Numbered from the stretch's first letter, positions 14,464 to 23,618 are shown. The stretch: 34,582 bases of DNA from Candidatus Eiseniibacteriota bacterium (GCA_016178685.1 JACOSU010000046.1:1-34582); one strand, 5' to 3'. Numbers and translations are program-made. The notes: generated from the letters alone by a model not told the origin.

Positions 14464-15255
14464 CTATCCGCCCAGGCGCACGCGAGCGATGGTGTAAAGG
14501 ATCTTCCAGCTCGCGCCCGCGACGCCGCGCAGCGTGCCAGCCACCTTGGAACGCCCCAGCCGGCGGCGCCGGTAGCGCACCGGCACTTCGCGGTAGCGCA
14601 GGCGCGCGCGAAACGCGCGGGCCTGCATCTCGGCGGTCCACCCGTAATCGCGATCGCGCATGCCCAGGCGCTCGAGCGCGTCCCAGCGGATCGCGCGCAG
14701 CGGCCCCAGATCGGTCACGCGCGCGTCGAACAGAACGCGCATCAGTCCCGACGCGAACCGGTTTCCAAACGCCTGGACCGGAGTGAGCGCGCCACGCTCG
14801 CGCTCTCCCAGCGCGCGCGATCCCACCACCAGGTCCGCCTCGCCCTTAGCGAGCGGCGCCAGCACTGCGGGGAGGTCGGCGGGATCATCGCTGTGGTCCG
14901 CATCGAGGAACAGCACGATGTCGGGCGGATCGGCCAGCAACTCCGCGATCCCCGCGAGACACGCGGCGCCGTAACCGCGCCGCGGTTCCGAGACCACGTC
15001 GGCCCCGGCCGCGCGCGCCACGTCCGCGGTGCGATCGGTCGAGCCGTTGTCCACCACCCGCACGCGACGCAGGATCCAGCCGGACCCCGAGCGCGGAAGC
15101 TCCGCGAGCACTTCCCCCAGCGCCGCCTCTTCGTTCAGCGCCGGGATCAGGACGTCGACGCGATGGGTTAGCGCTGATCGCTCCCCGACGCGCGGCCGCG
15201 CAACGCCGCCTGCGCCGCCGCCAGCCGGGCGATCGGAACGCGGAACGGCGAGCAC
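14464..15255 (-). CDS. Family 2 glycosyltransferase (dolichyl-phosphate-mannose synthase-like)
   Basis: A GT2 enzyme of about 230 core residues. The nucleotide-sugar-binding start DVLIPALNEEAAL is followed by VVDNGSTDRTADVA and LFLDADHSDDPADLP with the DxD-type metal site. Next come VVGSRALGERERGAL, FGNRFASGLMRVLF, VTDLGPLRAI and YGWTAEMQARA, and the C-terminus reads RYREVPVRYRRRRLGRSK. The pattern fits cytoplasmic GT2 enzymes that load sugars on polyprenyl phosphate or lipid acceptors; no C-terminal membrane helices are seen. The start is unresolved. The conserved region begins near 15155, but no ATG, GTG or TTG lies in frame between there and GTG 15255, which is inside the PPDK gene. I list 15255 as the nearest canonical start; the true start may be non-canonical near 15160. 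Confidence 0.85.
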   Translation of the reverse strand: MLAVPRSDRPAGGGAGGVARPRVGERSALTHRVDVLIPALNEEAALGEVLAELPRSGSGWILRRVRVVDNGSTDRTADVARAAGADVVSEPRRGYGAACLAGIAELLADPPDIVLFLDADHSDDPADLPAVLAPLAKGEADLVVGSRALGERERGALTPVQAFGNRFASGLMRVLFDARVTDLGPLRAIRWDALERLGMRDRDYGWTAEMQARAFRARLRYREVPVRYRRRRLGRSKVAGTLRGVAGASWKILYTIARVRLGG

Positions 15256-18029
15256 GAGACGTAGTCGAGCGCGGCGCGGTGGCAGAATTCCACGGTCGCG
15301 GGATCGCCGCCGTGCTCGCCGCAGATGCCGACCTTGAGCCCGGGACGGCTCCGGCGCCCGCGCTCCACCGCCCACTCGACCAGCGCTCCGACCCCGGCCG
15401 CATCGAGCGTGACGAACGGATCCGACGGCAGCACTTTCTTGTCGACGTACTCCGGCAGGAACTTTCCGGCGTCGTCGCGCGAGAACCCGAACGTGAGCTG
15501 CGTCAGGTCGTTGGTGCCGAACGAGAAGAACTGCGCCTCCCCGGCCACTTCGCCGGCCGTGATGGCGGCGCGCGGCACCTCGATCATGGTGCCGACCCGG
15601 TATTCGACCTCGACGCCCTGCCGGCTCATGACCTCGGTCGCGACGCGACGCACGATCGCGGCCTGATCTCTGAGCTCGTTCACGTGACCCACCAGCGGGA
15701 TCATGATTTCGGGGATCACCTTCACGCCCTTCTTCGCCACCGCGCACGCCGCTTCGAAGATCGCGCGCGCCTGCATCTCGGTGATCGCGGGATACGTGAT
15801 GCCGAGACGGCAGCCTCGATGGCCGAGCATGGGGTTGAATTCGTGAAGTTCCTCGACGCGCTCGAGCAGGTGCTCCGCGCGCGCGAGTCTCGCCGGCTTC
15901 GCCGCCTTCTTCGATCTCCTGCGAGCCCGCTGCCAGTCGGCGCGCATCACGGCCACCTGGCTCATCAGTTCCTCGCGTTTCGGCAGGAACTCGTGGAGCG
16001 GCGGATCGAGCGTGCGGATCGTGACCGGATAGCCGTCCATGGTTTCGAAGAGCCCGCGGAAATCGGCGCGCTGCAGCGGCAGCAGTTTCGCCAGCGCGTC
16101 GCGGTAGTGGCGCATCGGACCGGCCAGCCGGCGCTTGAGCGCCGCGACTTCACGCTTCGCCTCCGCTCTCGCGCCCGGCGCCGCCGCCTGCGCCTCGGCG
16201 GCCGCGAGCCGCGATTCGAGCGCCTTCGCCTCGGGCGCCGCGAGAATCATCTGGACGACGTGCGGCAGCCGGTCCTCGGCGAAGAACATGTGCTCGGTGC
16301 GGCACAGCCCGATGCCCTCGGCGCCGAACGCGCGGGCCTGCTTCGCATCGCGCGGAATGTCGGCGTTCGCCCGCACCTTGAGTCTTCGTGCCGCGTCCGC
16401 CCACTTCATGAACGTGCCGAACTCGCCGCTCACCTCGGCCGGAAGGGTCGGCGCGCGGCCCAGCATCACGGCTCCGCTCGAGCCGTCGATCGAGATCCAG
16501 TCGCCTTCGCGAACCGTGGCGCGATCCACCGTGAACGTACGCGCGCGATCGTCCACTCGAACGCTCGAGGCCCCCGAGACGCACGGCTTGCCCATGCCGC
16601 GGGCCACGACGGCAGCGTGAGAGGTCATGCCGCCGGTCGCGGTCAGGATCCCGCGCGCCGCGTCCATGCCGTGAATGTCGTCGGGCGTCGTCTCCTTGCG
16701 CACCAGGATCACGGGCTCTTTCTTCCCGCGCTCGGCCGCAACATCGGCATCGAACACCGCGCGTCCCACCGCTGCGCCAGGCGAGGCCGCGAGCCCGGTT
16801 GCGATCACCGGAAGTTTCGCCTTCGGATCGAGCCGCGGGTGGAGCAGCTGGTCGAGCGACGCCGGCTCGACGCGCATCACGGCCTCGTCGCGCGTGATCA
16901 GGCCCTCGCCCGCCATCTCGACCGCGATCCGCACCGCGGCCTGCGCGGTGCGCTTGCCGTTCCGGGTCTGCAGCAGGAACAGCCGGCCTTCCTCGATCGT
17001 GAACTCGAAGTCCTGCACGTCACGGTAATGCTTCTCGAGCCGCGCGGTAATGTCGCGCAACTGCTGGTAGGCCCTGGGGCTGACGTCGCGCAACTCCTCA
17101 ATCGGCCGCGGTGTGCGCACGCCCGCGACCACGTCTTCGCCCTGCGCGTTGGTGAGAAATTCCCCGTAGAAATGATTCTCGCCGGTCGCCGGATTGCGCG
17201 TGAACCCCACGCCGGTCGCCGACGTCTCGCCGAGATTTCCGAACACCATCGCCTGCACGTTGACCGCGGTGCCGAGATGGTCCGGAATGCCGTTCTGACG
17301 CCGATAGTAGATCGCGCGGTCGTTATTCCACGACTGAAACACCGCGTCGCGCGCCATCGCGAGCTGATCCATCGGCCGCTGGGGAAAATCACGCCCCGCG
17401 CGGCGGCGCATCAACGTCTTGAACTCGTCCGCGAGCCCCTCAAGATCCTTCGCGGTCAACTCCGAATCGGTCAACACGCGCCGGCGGTGCTTGAGCGCTT
17501 CGACCTTTTCCTCGGACTCGCGCTTCTCGAGGCCCATCACGACCGAGCCGAACATCTGGATGAAGCGGCGGTAACAGTCCCACGCGAAGCGCGGGTTCCC
17601 GGTGCGGCGCGAGAGTCCCGCGACCGAGCGGTCATTGAGCCCGAGGTTGAGGATGGTGTCCATCATGCCCGGCATCGAGAACTTCGCGCCCGAGCGCACC
17701 GACACCAGCAGTGGATCGGCGTCGTCGCCGAGCCGCCTGCCCATCAGGCGCTCGAGCCGCCCGAGCGCCGCCGACTGCTCCTGGTCGAAACCGGGTGGAA
17801 GCTGCGAGCCGTTCTCGTAGTACCAGCGGCACACGCCGGTCGTGATGGTGAATCCCGGCGGCACCGGCACGCCGGCGTTCGTCATCTCGGCGAGGCCTGC
17901 CCCTTTGCCGCCGAGCAGGTCGCGGAACGACGAGGAGCCGTCGGCCCTGCCTTCGCCGAAGAAGAAGATGGCGCGGTGCTTCGGACCATCCGCTTCACCC
18001 ACGGGAGGCGCACCCGTCGTCTGGGTCAT
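15168..18029 (-). CDS. ppdK: Pyruvate, phosphate dikinase
   Basis: A 953-residue cytoplasmic enzyme interconverting pyruvate, ATP and phosphate with phosphoenolpyruvate, AMP and pyrophosphate. The N-terminal ATP-grasp part is visible (LLGGKGAGLAEM, SVRSGAKFSMPGMMDT, VNVQAMVFGN). The swivelling domain carries the phosphorylated histidine H471 in GGMTSHAAVVARGMG with the preceding threonine. The C-terminal barrel has the CRTEHMFF, NPMLGHRGCRLG and FFSFGTNDLTQ segments and the catalytic cysteine C903 in VGICGEHGGDP. The start is ATG 18029, which has an excellent ribosome binding site; a TTG 12 codons upstream is less likely. The protein is longer than usual (about 875-900) owing to an Ala/Glu/Arg-rich insertion after the HMFF region and a short basic insertion before NPMLG. 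It follows the M16 genes by 39 bases. Confidence 0.96.
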   Translation of the reverse strand: MTQTTGAPPVGEADGPKHRAIFFFGEGRADGSSSFRDLLGGKGAGLAEMTNAGVPVPPGFTITTGVCRWYYENGSQLPPGFDQEQSAALGRLERLMGRRLGDDADPLLVSVRSGAKFSMPGMMDTILNLGLNDRSVAGLSRRTGNPRFAWDCYRRFIQMFGSVVMGLEKRESEEKVEALKHRRRVLTDSELTAKDLEGLADEFKTLMRRRAGRDFPQRPMDQLAMARDAVFQSWNNDRAIYYRRQNGIPDHLGTAVNVQAMVFGNLGETSATGVGFTRNPATGENHFYGEFLTNAQGEDVVAGVRTPRPIEELRDVSPRAYQQLRDITARLEKHYRDVQDFEFTIEEGRLFLLQTRNGKRTAQAAVRIAVEMAGEGLITRDEAVMRVEPASLDQLLHPRLDPKAKLPVIATGLAASPGAAVGRAVFDADVAAERGKKEPVILVRKETTPDDIHGMDAARGILTATGGMTSHAAVVARGMGKPCVSGASSVRVDDRARTFTVDRATVREGDWISIDGSSGAVMLGRAPTLPAEVSGEFGTFMKWADAARRLKVRANADIPRDAKQARAFGAEGIGLCRTEHMFFAEDRLPHVVQMILAAPEAKALESRLAAAEAQAAAPGARAEAKREVAALKRRLAGPMRHYRDALAKLLPLQRADFRGLFETMDGYPVTIRTLDPPLHEFLPKREELMSQVAVMRADWQRARRRSKKAAKPARLARAEHLLERVEELHEFNPMLGHRGCRLGITYPAITEMQARAIFEAACAVAKKGVKVIPEIMIPLVGHVNELRDQAAIVRRVATEVMSRQGVEVEYRVGTMIEVPRAAITAGEVAGEAQFFSFGTNDLTQLTFGFSRDDAGKFLPEYVDKKVLPSDPFVTLDAAGVGALVEWAVERGRRSRPGLKVGICGEHGGDPATVEFCHRAALDYVSCSPFRVPIARLAAAQAALRGRASGSDQR

Positions 18030-18033
18030 GGGA

Positions 18034-18040
18034 ACCCTCC
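18034..18040 (-). promoter_or_regulatory. Strong ribosome binding site fixing the PPDK start
   Basis: AGGAGGG lies 4 bases before ATG 18029 on the minus strand. It decides for this start over the upstream in-frame TTG at 18065, which lacks such a site. Confidence 0.8.
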
Positions 18041-18068
18041 TGGTTCGCACCGGCGCCGCGGTCAAGGG

Positions 18069-20336
18069 TCACGGTCGGGAAGAGGGCGCCGGCGACGGCT
18101 GGATCTCGAATTCGCGATCGCTCACGCCCGGATTGAGCACCAGAGCCGAGACGTGGAGCCGCATCGAAATCACGCCGTTGATGTAACGCTCCTCGCTGTA
18201 CGGCCACTTGAGGCTGCCCGCGTCACGATACGCGCCGTAGTAGCGCCGCGCAACCGTCGCACCCGCGGCGGCCCCGCGTTCGAAGAACTCGATCGCCGCC
18301 AGCAGATGCGATTCCGCGTCGAAGAAATAGCGCCGGCGCTGTCCGTCGCCGAGCCGCACGTCCACGGCGTCGACCGCGCGCTGCTCGATGCGGTCCGGGC
18401 CGCGCGAGACGCTCCGCACTCCTTCCTGCACCGCTGCGAGCAGCAGATGCGGAAGATCCGAGGCGAAGCTGGCCTTGAGCCCCGCGAGCGTCGTGCTGTC
18501 CGCCGGCTGCGGAACGGGGATCTCCGAACTCTGTGTCCACGCCCGATCCCCGGCCAGGATCTGCCGCTGGTCCGATTTGCCGAAGCGGATGAGGCTCACC
18601 ATGCGGTCCGGTTCCTTGCGCAGCTGCGTGATGCTGCCGCGCGCCTCGTGCTGGCCGCTGAACAGTCCGACATCGAGATCCACTCGCGAGTCGTGGATCG
18701 CGCGCAGCGCCTCGAGCCCGCCGTGGGCGCGGATCGCGCGGTCCATGATCTCGCGCCCCATCGCGGTGTTCTCCGGCGTGGCGGCGACGGTGTCGGCCGC
18801 GTTCGGCAATGGCCCGTGCACGACGCTCACCACCTCGACGTCTCCGAAGCGCGCAAGCGCGGAACGCAGCGGGCCGGCCGGACCGACCGCGACGATCGAG
18901 AGCCGGTCGGGATCCAGCCACCGCGCCGCGGCGGCCGAGATATCGGCGGGCCGGAGCGCGGCGAGCCGCTCGAGCGTGCCGCGCGTGGACCCGCCCGGTC
19001 CCTGCAATTCGCCGCCCGCCCACTGGGCGATCAGGCCGCCCAACGTTTCGAGCGGCGCCAGCGTCCCGGTTTCAGCGGCGAGCCGGATCGACTTCATCTC
19101 GTCTTCGATGGGCGGATGCTGGATGAAACCCCGCGTCTCCGCCCGCAGGAGTTCGATCGCCGAGGCGACCGAATCCGTCGGGACCACCGCGCCGAACGAG
19201 AACAGGCCGCCGTCGTGAAGCGTGAGCAGGCTGCCGTTCACCGTGGAACCGAGACGGCGCACGAATTCGGGGCGCCCGAGCCATGCGAACGCTCCGCCCA
19301 CGAGTTCGGACGCCGCGAGCGTGAGCGGAACCTCGTCCTCGGAGCCGCGCCCGGGCAGCCGCGCGCCCAGGCGCAGCACGGTGTAAGGCAGCTCCGGCAT
19401 GTCCACGATTCGCACGCGCGAGCGTGCGGCGGACGCGACCCGCACGGCGGCCGGCACCTCGGTCGCGCGGCCGGACCACCGTCCGAACCATTCCGAGGCA
19501 GCCGCAAAAACGCTGTCGGGCGAGACGTCGCCAGCCACCACCAGCAACGATCCTTCGGGCCGGTAGCGGTCGTGATGGAACGCCCGCACCTGCTCATGCG
19601 TGAGCGCAAGCAGCGTCGAATCCACGCCGAGCGGCGATCGACCGTACGGATGATCTCCGAATAGGACGGCCCAGATCTGCTCGGAGGACGTCACCGACGG
19701 ATCGCCGTGCAGCCGCTCCAGCATCTGGCGCGCCTGCGAGAGCGTGGCGTTCATCTCGTCGTCGGTGAACACCGGATTGAGCGCGGCGTCGCTCAGCAGC
19801 TCCATCGCGGGACCGAGGCGGTCCGACAGAAACGCGCCGACCAGCGTGGCGTAGTCGCGTGACGCGGTGGCGGACACGTTTCCGCCGATGCGCGCGGCGT
19901 CCGCCGCGAACGTGGCGGCATCGCGTGAGCTGGTTCCGCGGGTGAGCATCTGCGCGGTGAGGTACGACACGCCGGCGGCCGACCCGCCTTCTGCGACCTG
20001 GCCCGCGGCGACGCGCAATTCGATCTGAACGATCGGCCAGCGGTGGACCGGGAACACCGCGACCTTGAGGCCGTTCTCGAGCGTGCGCGTCACCGGAGCG
20101 GGCACGGAGAGCGGCGGGAGGCCGGAGCCGAGCCGCGGCGACGGGAGGGCCGCGGCATGCGGTGGCGGCACGGCGACCGAGGCTCCGAACGAAGCTCGCG
20201 GCCCGGCCAGCGCTACGAACGCCGCGAGCGCGAACCGCGCGACGCTTCGCGGCCACACCGATCGCGAGCGCGCGAATCGAGAGCGCGAATCCGGATCCGG
20301 GCGCGAATGGCGCCTGCAATGGACAGTGAGTCGCAT
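18069..20336 (-). CDS. M16-family (pitrilysin-like) non-catalytic subunit with C-terminal LolA-like domain
   Basis: A 755-residue exported protein. The start at ATG 20336 sits 2 bases beyond the preceding stop and has GGAGGG upstream. A basic leader and hydrophobic segment (about 32-50) form the signal region. Residues about 80-520 carry two M16 repeats (RTLENGLKVAVFPV, LVVAGDVSPDSV, ARLPGRGSEDEVPLTLA). The zinc motif position HxxEH reads Y125-L-T-A-Q129, as in the usual inactive partner of heterodimeric M16 pairs. From residue 536 a separate region begins (DRAIRAHGGLEALRAI, RYFFDAESHLLAAIEFFE, EERYINGVISMRLHVS). It resembles the LolA / outer-membrane lipoprotein-sorting fold fused to some periplasmic M16 proteins. 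The protein probably acts in the periplasm with the upstream subunit. Confidence 0.88.
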   Translation of the reverse strand: MRLTVHCRRHSRPDPDSRSRFARSRSVWPRSVARFALAAFVALAGPRASFGASVAVPPPHAAALPSPRLGSGLPPLSVPAPVTRTLENGLKVAVFPVHRWPIVQIELRVAAGQVAEGGSAAGVSYLTAQMLTRGTSSRDAATFAADAARIGGNVSATASRDYATLVGAFLSDRLGPAMELLSDAALNPVFTDDEMNATLSQARQMLERLHGDPSVTSSEQIWAVLFGDHPYGRSPLGVDSTLLALTHEQVRAFHHDRYRPEGSLLVVAGDVSPDSVFAAASEWFGRWSGRATEVPAAVRVASAARSRVRIVDMPELPYTVLRLGARLPGRGSEDEVPLTLAASELVGGAFAWLGRPEFVRRLGSTVNGSLLTLHDGGLFSFGAVVPTDSVASAIELLRAETRGFIQHPPIEDEMKSIRLAAETGTLAPLETLGGLIAQWAGGELQGPGGSTRGTLERLAALRPADISAAAARWLDPDRLSIVAVGPAGPLRSALARFGDVEVVSVVHGPLPNAADTVAATPENTAMGREIMDRAIRAHGGLEALRAIHDSRVDLDVGLFSGQHEARGSITQLRKEPDRMVSLIRFGKSDQRQILAGDRAWTQSSEIPVPQPADSTTLAGLKASFASDLPHLLLAAVQEGVRSVSRGPDRIEQRAVDAVDVRLGDGQRRRYFFDAESHLLAAIEFFERGAAAGATVARRYYGAYRDAGSLKWPYSEERYINGVISMRLHVSALVLNPGVSDREFEIQPSPAPSSRP

Positions 20337-20338
20337 GA

Positions 20339-21742
20339 TCAGCGCCCTCCCCTGGAGTGAGCCGCGGCCGCCTTCGTGGTCGGGGAGCGAGCGGGCCGTT
20401 CGGTCGGAGGTTGCGGCCCGGGCCGCAGCCAGACCACGCTGCGATTCCGCGCCGCGAACGTGCGCTCCGCCGCCTCCCGGAGCGTCGCGGGCGTGAGTTG
20501 GCGCACGTGTTCGAGACGCCGCGCGGCGCCGCTCGCGGCGCCGTCCACGCAGACCGCGGTTCCGAGCGCGCGTCCGAACCCCTGCGTGGTCTGCCATCCG
20601 AACAGCGTCTCGACTTCGGTCTGACGCTGCGCCGCTTCGAAGACCGCCGGATCGGACGCATGGCCGATCAGCGTCTGAATCTGGGCCAGCACTTCGCGCT
20701 CGACGGCCGCGGTGTCGGCATCGGGACGAATCGCGGCGGCCACGTAGAACAGGCCCGCGTCGCGTCGCAGGTCGAGACCTCCGCTCGCGGCGAGGCAGCC
20801 GCTTTCACCCGCGGTCAGCGTGCGATCCAGCGACGAACGCGTGCCGTGCGTGATGACATGGTCGATCACATCGAGCGCCGCCGCGTCGGGATCGCGATCG
20901 GGGGGAGTGCGCCAGCCGATCAGCATCAGAGGCACCTGCGCCAGGGTCGCGCCCGATGCGCGCCGCTCCAGGGTTTGGGGTTTCACGGGCGCCGGCTCGG
21001 CACGCACGACCGGGCGCCGGGGCAGCGCGCCGAGCGTGCGACGGACCAGCGTTTCGGCGGCCGCCGGGTCGAACCGGCCGGCCAGCGTGAGCAGCGCGCC
21101 GTCCGGCCCGTAATGGTCGTGATAGAACGCCCGGCAGTCCGCGAGCGTGATGTTCGCCAGATCCGATGGCACGCCGGTCGACGGCCATCGATACGGATGG
21201 CCTGCGAACACGACTTCGTACAGCCGGCGCAGACCCTGGCCAAGTGCTCCACCTTCGGGGCCGCCTTCGTGCTCGCGACGCATGACCGCGCGAGCCGGCT
21301 CGAGGGTGCCCGCGTTCAGGTTGAGGTGCGCCATGCGGTCGGCTTCGAGAGCGAGCGCGAGTTCCAGCGCGGCGGGCGGGACGTTCTCGGTGAGATACGT
21401 GAAATCCGGGGTCGAGAGCACGCCGAGCGTGCCGCCCACGCGCTGGATCAGTCGCTGGTGTTCGCCGGCCGGGTGCCCCGGGGTGCCCGCGAACAGCAGA
21501 CCATCGAACAGGTGCGTGAGGCCGGTGCGGCCGGCCCGCTCGAAACGCGCTCCGGCCGGAAACCACAACGCGACGTCCACGGTCGCGGTGAGCGTGTCGG
21601 GCGCGAGCAGCACGCTGAGGCCGTTCGCGAGCCGGAACATGCGCGCTGAAGCGGGGACCAGCGACGGATCGCCGGCCGTCGCGTGCGATCGCGCGAGCAG
21701 GCCGAGTACGGCCAGGCACAGGGTGAGCCCTCGAAACTTCAT
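20339..21742 (-). CDS. M16-family (pitrilysin-like) protein with degenerate zinc motif
   Basis: A 467-residue exported protein starting at ATG 21742 (GAGGT upstream) with a signal peptide ending near SHATA. The M16 fold is clear: FRLANGLSVLLAPD, GTPGHPAGEHQRLIQRVGG, LEADRMAHLNL, GHPYRWPSTGVPSDL, LTLAGRFDPAAAETL. In this position of an M16 pair one normally expects the catalytic subunit with HLFEH followed by MxFxGT. Here the motif reads H77-L-F-D80-G81, so the catalytic glutamate is aspartate and the second zinc histidine is glycine. Two codons differ (GAT, GGT), so a single base-call error cannot explain it. It is predicted to be catalytically inactive or to use different chemistry. It precedes the second M16 gene by 2 bases. 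Confidence 0.9.
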   Translation of the reverse strand: MKFRGLTLCLAVLGLLARSHATAGDPSLVPASARMFRLANGLSVLLAPDTLTATVDVALWFPAGARFERAGRTGLTHLFDGLLFAGTPGHPAGEHQRLIQRVGGTLGVLSTPDFTYLTENVPPAALELALALEADRMAHLNLNAGTLEPARAVMRREHEGGPEGGALGQGLRRLYEVVFAGHPYRWPSTGVPSDLANITLADCRAFYHDHYGPDGALLTLAGRFDPAAAETLVRRTLGALPRRPVVRAEPAPVKPQTLERRASGATLAQVPLMLIGWRTPPDRDPDAAALDVIDHVITHGTRSSLDRTLTAGESGCLAASGGLDLRRDAGLFYVAAAIRPDADTAAVEREVLAQIQTLIGHASDPAVFEAAQRQTEVETLFGWQTTQGFGRALGTAVCVDGAASGAARRLEHVRQLTPATLREAAERTFAARNRSVVWLRPGPQPPTERPARSPTTKAAAAHSRGGR

Positions 21743-21767
21743 GCGGTGGACCTCGGTGGGTTCGGGA

Positions 21768-23618
21768 TCAGCGCAACGACACGACGCGCACCGAAGACCG
21801 GTGGCCGGCCGCGTCGAACGAGATGAAGTAGAGACCACTGGGCGCCGCGCGGCCTCCCGTATCGAGTCCGTCCCATGACGCTTCGCGCCACTGGCCGCGA
21901 GTGAGCGTCCCCTCGAACAGCTCGCGCAGCCGCCGGCCCTCGGCATCGAATACGGCGACCCGCGCGCGCGCCGAGGGCGGAGCGCCGGCGCCGAGCGCGA
22001 AGCGCACCACGCTCGGACCGTCGCAGCTTTGCCGCGGATTGGGGCCCGCCAGCTTGAGACCCAGCGCCACCGGCGGCTCGCCCTCCACGCCGAGCCCGGG
22101 GATCGTCCAGCGCAGCGCCTTCAGGCCGTCGGGAATGCCGTACCCCATCAGCGTGTCGGGCGTGCTCGCGCGCGACGCGGTCTCGCGCAACATGCGGATG
22201 ATGGACAGCGGCGCGAATCGGGGGCGCGCCTGGATCATGCAGGCCGCCAGCCCGGCCAAGAGCGGGGTCGCAAACGAAGTGCCGCTGTGCTGCGCGTAGC
22301 CTTGCGGATTTCCGCTGGGATCGGTGAGCCAGTTCGAGAGGCCCAACGCCATCAGGTCGGGCTTGATGCGGCCATCCGACGACGGGCCCTTCGAGGAGAA
22401 CGAGGTGCGCGCTCCGGAGGAATTGACCGCGCCCACCGCGATCAGGCTGTCGCCGTGGACGTCGGCCGGCGAGACGATCTTCTGCCACGCCACGTTGCCC
22501 TCGTTGCCCGCGGCCGCCAGCACCAGGATGCCCTTGCTGGCCGCGATCTCGGCCGCCTGCGCCACGGTCGTGGTCCGTCCGTTCATGTCGGCGTAGGTGT
22601 AGTTGCCGATCCCGCCGTCGAACTGGCTGTAGCCGAGCGAGGTCGTGATCTCGTCGGCTCCGAGGCTGTCCGCCCATTCCGCCGCCATGCCCCAGTACAC
22701 CATCTCGATCGTAGTCTCGCTGGCGTCCACCTCGGTGCGGGCGAGCGCGAACGTCGCGCCCGGCGCGGTGCCCACGTAGCTGCCGGACTTGTTGCCGCCG
22801 ATGCAGCCCATCACCCATGTGCCGTGATTGCAGCACGTGAAGCCCACCGTGTCCTGCGCCGAACTGTCGCCGTCCACGAAATCGCGCTCGAAGCCGGGGG
22901 GAACGACGGCGTTCCGGAGCGCCTCGTGTTTGTTGTGGTAGTTGAATCCGTCGTCGATGATGCACACCAGCACGCCGGTCCCGATGTAGCCCGAGTCGTG
23001 CACCGCGGGCACGTCGAGTTGCGCCACCGCCGCGGCGTTGAGCCCGTAGTTGAACGAGTTCGTGGTGCGCGCGCAATCGCTGCACGTGAGGTCGGAGGGC
23101 GGCGCGCTCAAGGCGTCCGATTCGGGCGCTTCACGGCCCCGCCGCGCCCGCTCGACCGGGTTGAGCGCGCTCACGAACGGAAGCGAGGCCACTTCCGCGA
23201 ACCGCGACCCCGGCACGCGGACCGCCACGCGGTTGAACCAGCGCGAGGTCGCGAACGGTACCAGCGCGCGCCCGCGCAGCGCCGCGAGATAGGCGGGGTC
23301 GAGCGGCACGTCACGATCGTCCACCAGAGGCGTCACGCCGGTGCGCAGGCGACGCGCGAGGCAGCGGGCAGAGAGCGACGCGCGGGCCCGCGTGAGCGCG
23401 AACGCGAGATCGGAGGGACCGCGAGCGCCTTTATCGGCGAACGAGATCCACACCGGAACGGGTTCGGGATCCGACGCCACCGCGGCCGCGATGAGTCTCG
23501 GATCGAGCTTCGACAGCGCCTCTTCGGGAAGCGGCCCGGCCGCGCGTGCTGCGCCTGGAATCCCTCCCGAGAGAACCAGCGCGAGCAGCGTCATCGGGAT
23601 GCGGTGCAGGATGCGCAT
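21768..23618 (-). CDS. Secreted subtilisin-like serine protease (S8) with C-terminal FlgD-like sorting domain
   Basis: A 616-residue exported protease. I start at ATG 23618, which has GAGGTGAG about 7 bases upstream; an in-frame GTG 12 bases further up lacks that spacing. The signal peptide ends near GAARAAG, and a propeptide-like region spans about 30-165. The catalytic triad is D222 in CIIDDGF, H265 in NHGTWVMG and S448 in HSGTSFATP, with the oxyanion asparagine N372 in AAGNEG. Several cysteines near the active site (C179, C182, C219, C262, C263) suggest disulphides. The last ~90 residues (LKLAGPNPRQS, ARVAVFDAEGRRL, APSGLYFISFDA) match FlgD-Ig / type A sorting-like domains. It is 25 bases ahead of the M16 pair, suggesting a shared periplasmic or surface proteolysis module. 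Confidence 0.94.
   Translation of the reverse strand: MRILHRIPMTLLALVLSGGIPGAARAAGPLPEEALSKLDPRLIAAAVASDPEPVPVWISFADKGARGPSDLAFALTRARASLSARCLARRLRTGVTPLVDDRDVPLDPAYLAALRGRALVPFATSRWFNRVAVRVPGSRFAEVASLPFVSALNPVERARRGREAPESDALSAPPSDLTCSDCARTTNSFNYGLNAAAVAQLDVPAVHDSGYIGTGVLVCIIDDGFNYHNKHEALRNAVVPPGFERDFVDGDSSAQDTVGFTCCNHGTWVMGCIGGNKSGSYVGTAPGATFALARTEVDASETTIEMVYWGMAAEWADSLGADEITTSLGYSQFDGGIGNYTYADMNGRTTTVAQAAEIAASKGILVLAAAGNEGNVAWQKIVSPADVHGDSLIAVGAVNSSGARTSFSSKGPSSDGRIKPDLMALGLSNWLTDPSGNPQGYAQHSGTSFATPLLAGLAACMIQARPRFAPLSIIRMLRETASRASTPDTLMGYGIPDGLKALRWTIPGLGVEGEPPVALGLKLAGPNPRQSCDGPSVVRFALGAGAPPSARARVAVFDAEGRRLRELFEGTLTRGQWREASWDGLDTGGRAAPSGLYFISFDAAGHRSSVRVVSLR

Noticed and set aside
15279..19664. 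Very long open frame on the plus strand (1461 codons) opposite PPDK and M16
   Set aside because: It is the antisense shadow of high-GC genes; the product is His/Arg-rich with no recognisable domain, while the minus frames have full motifs.
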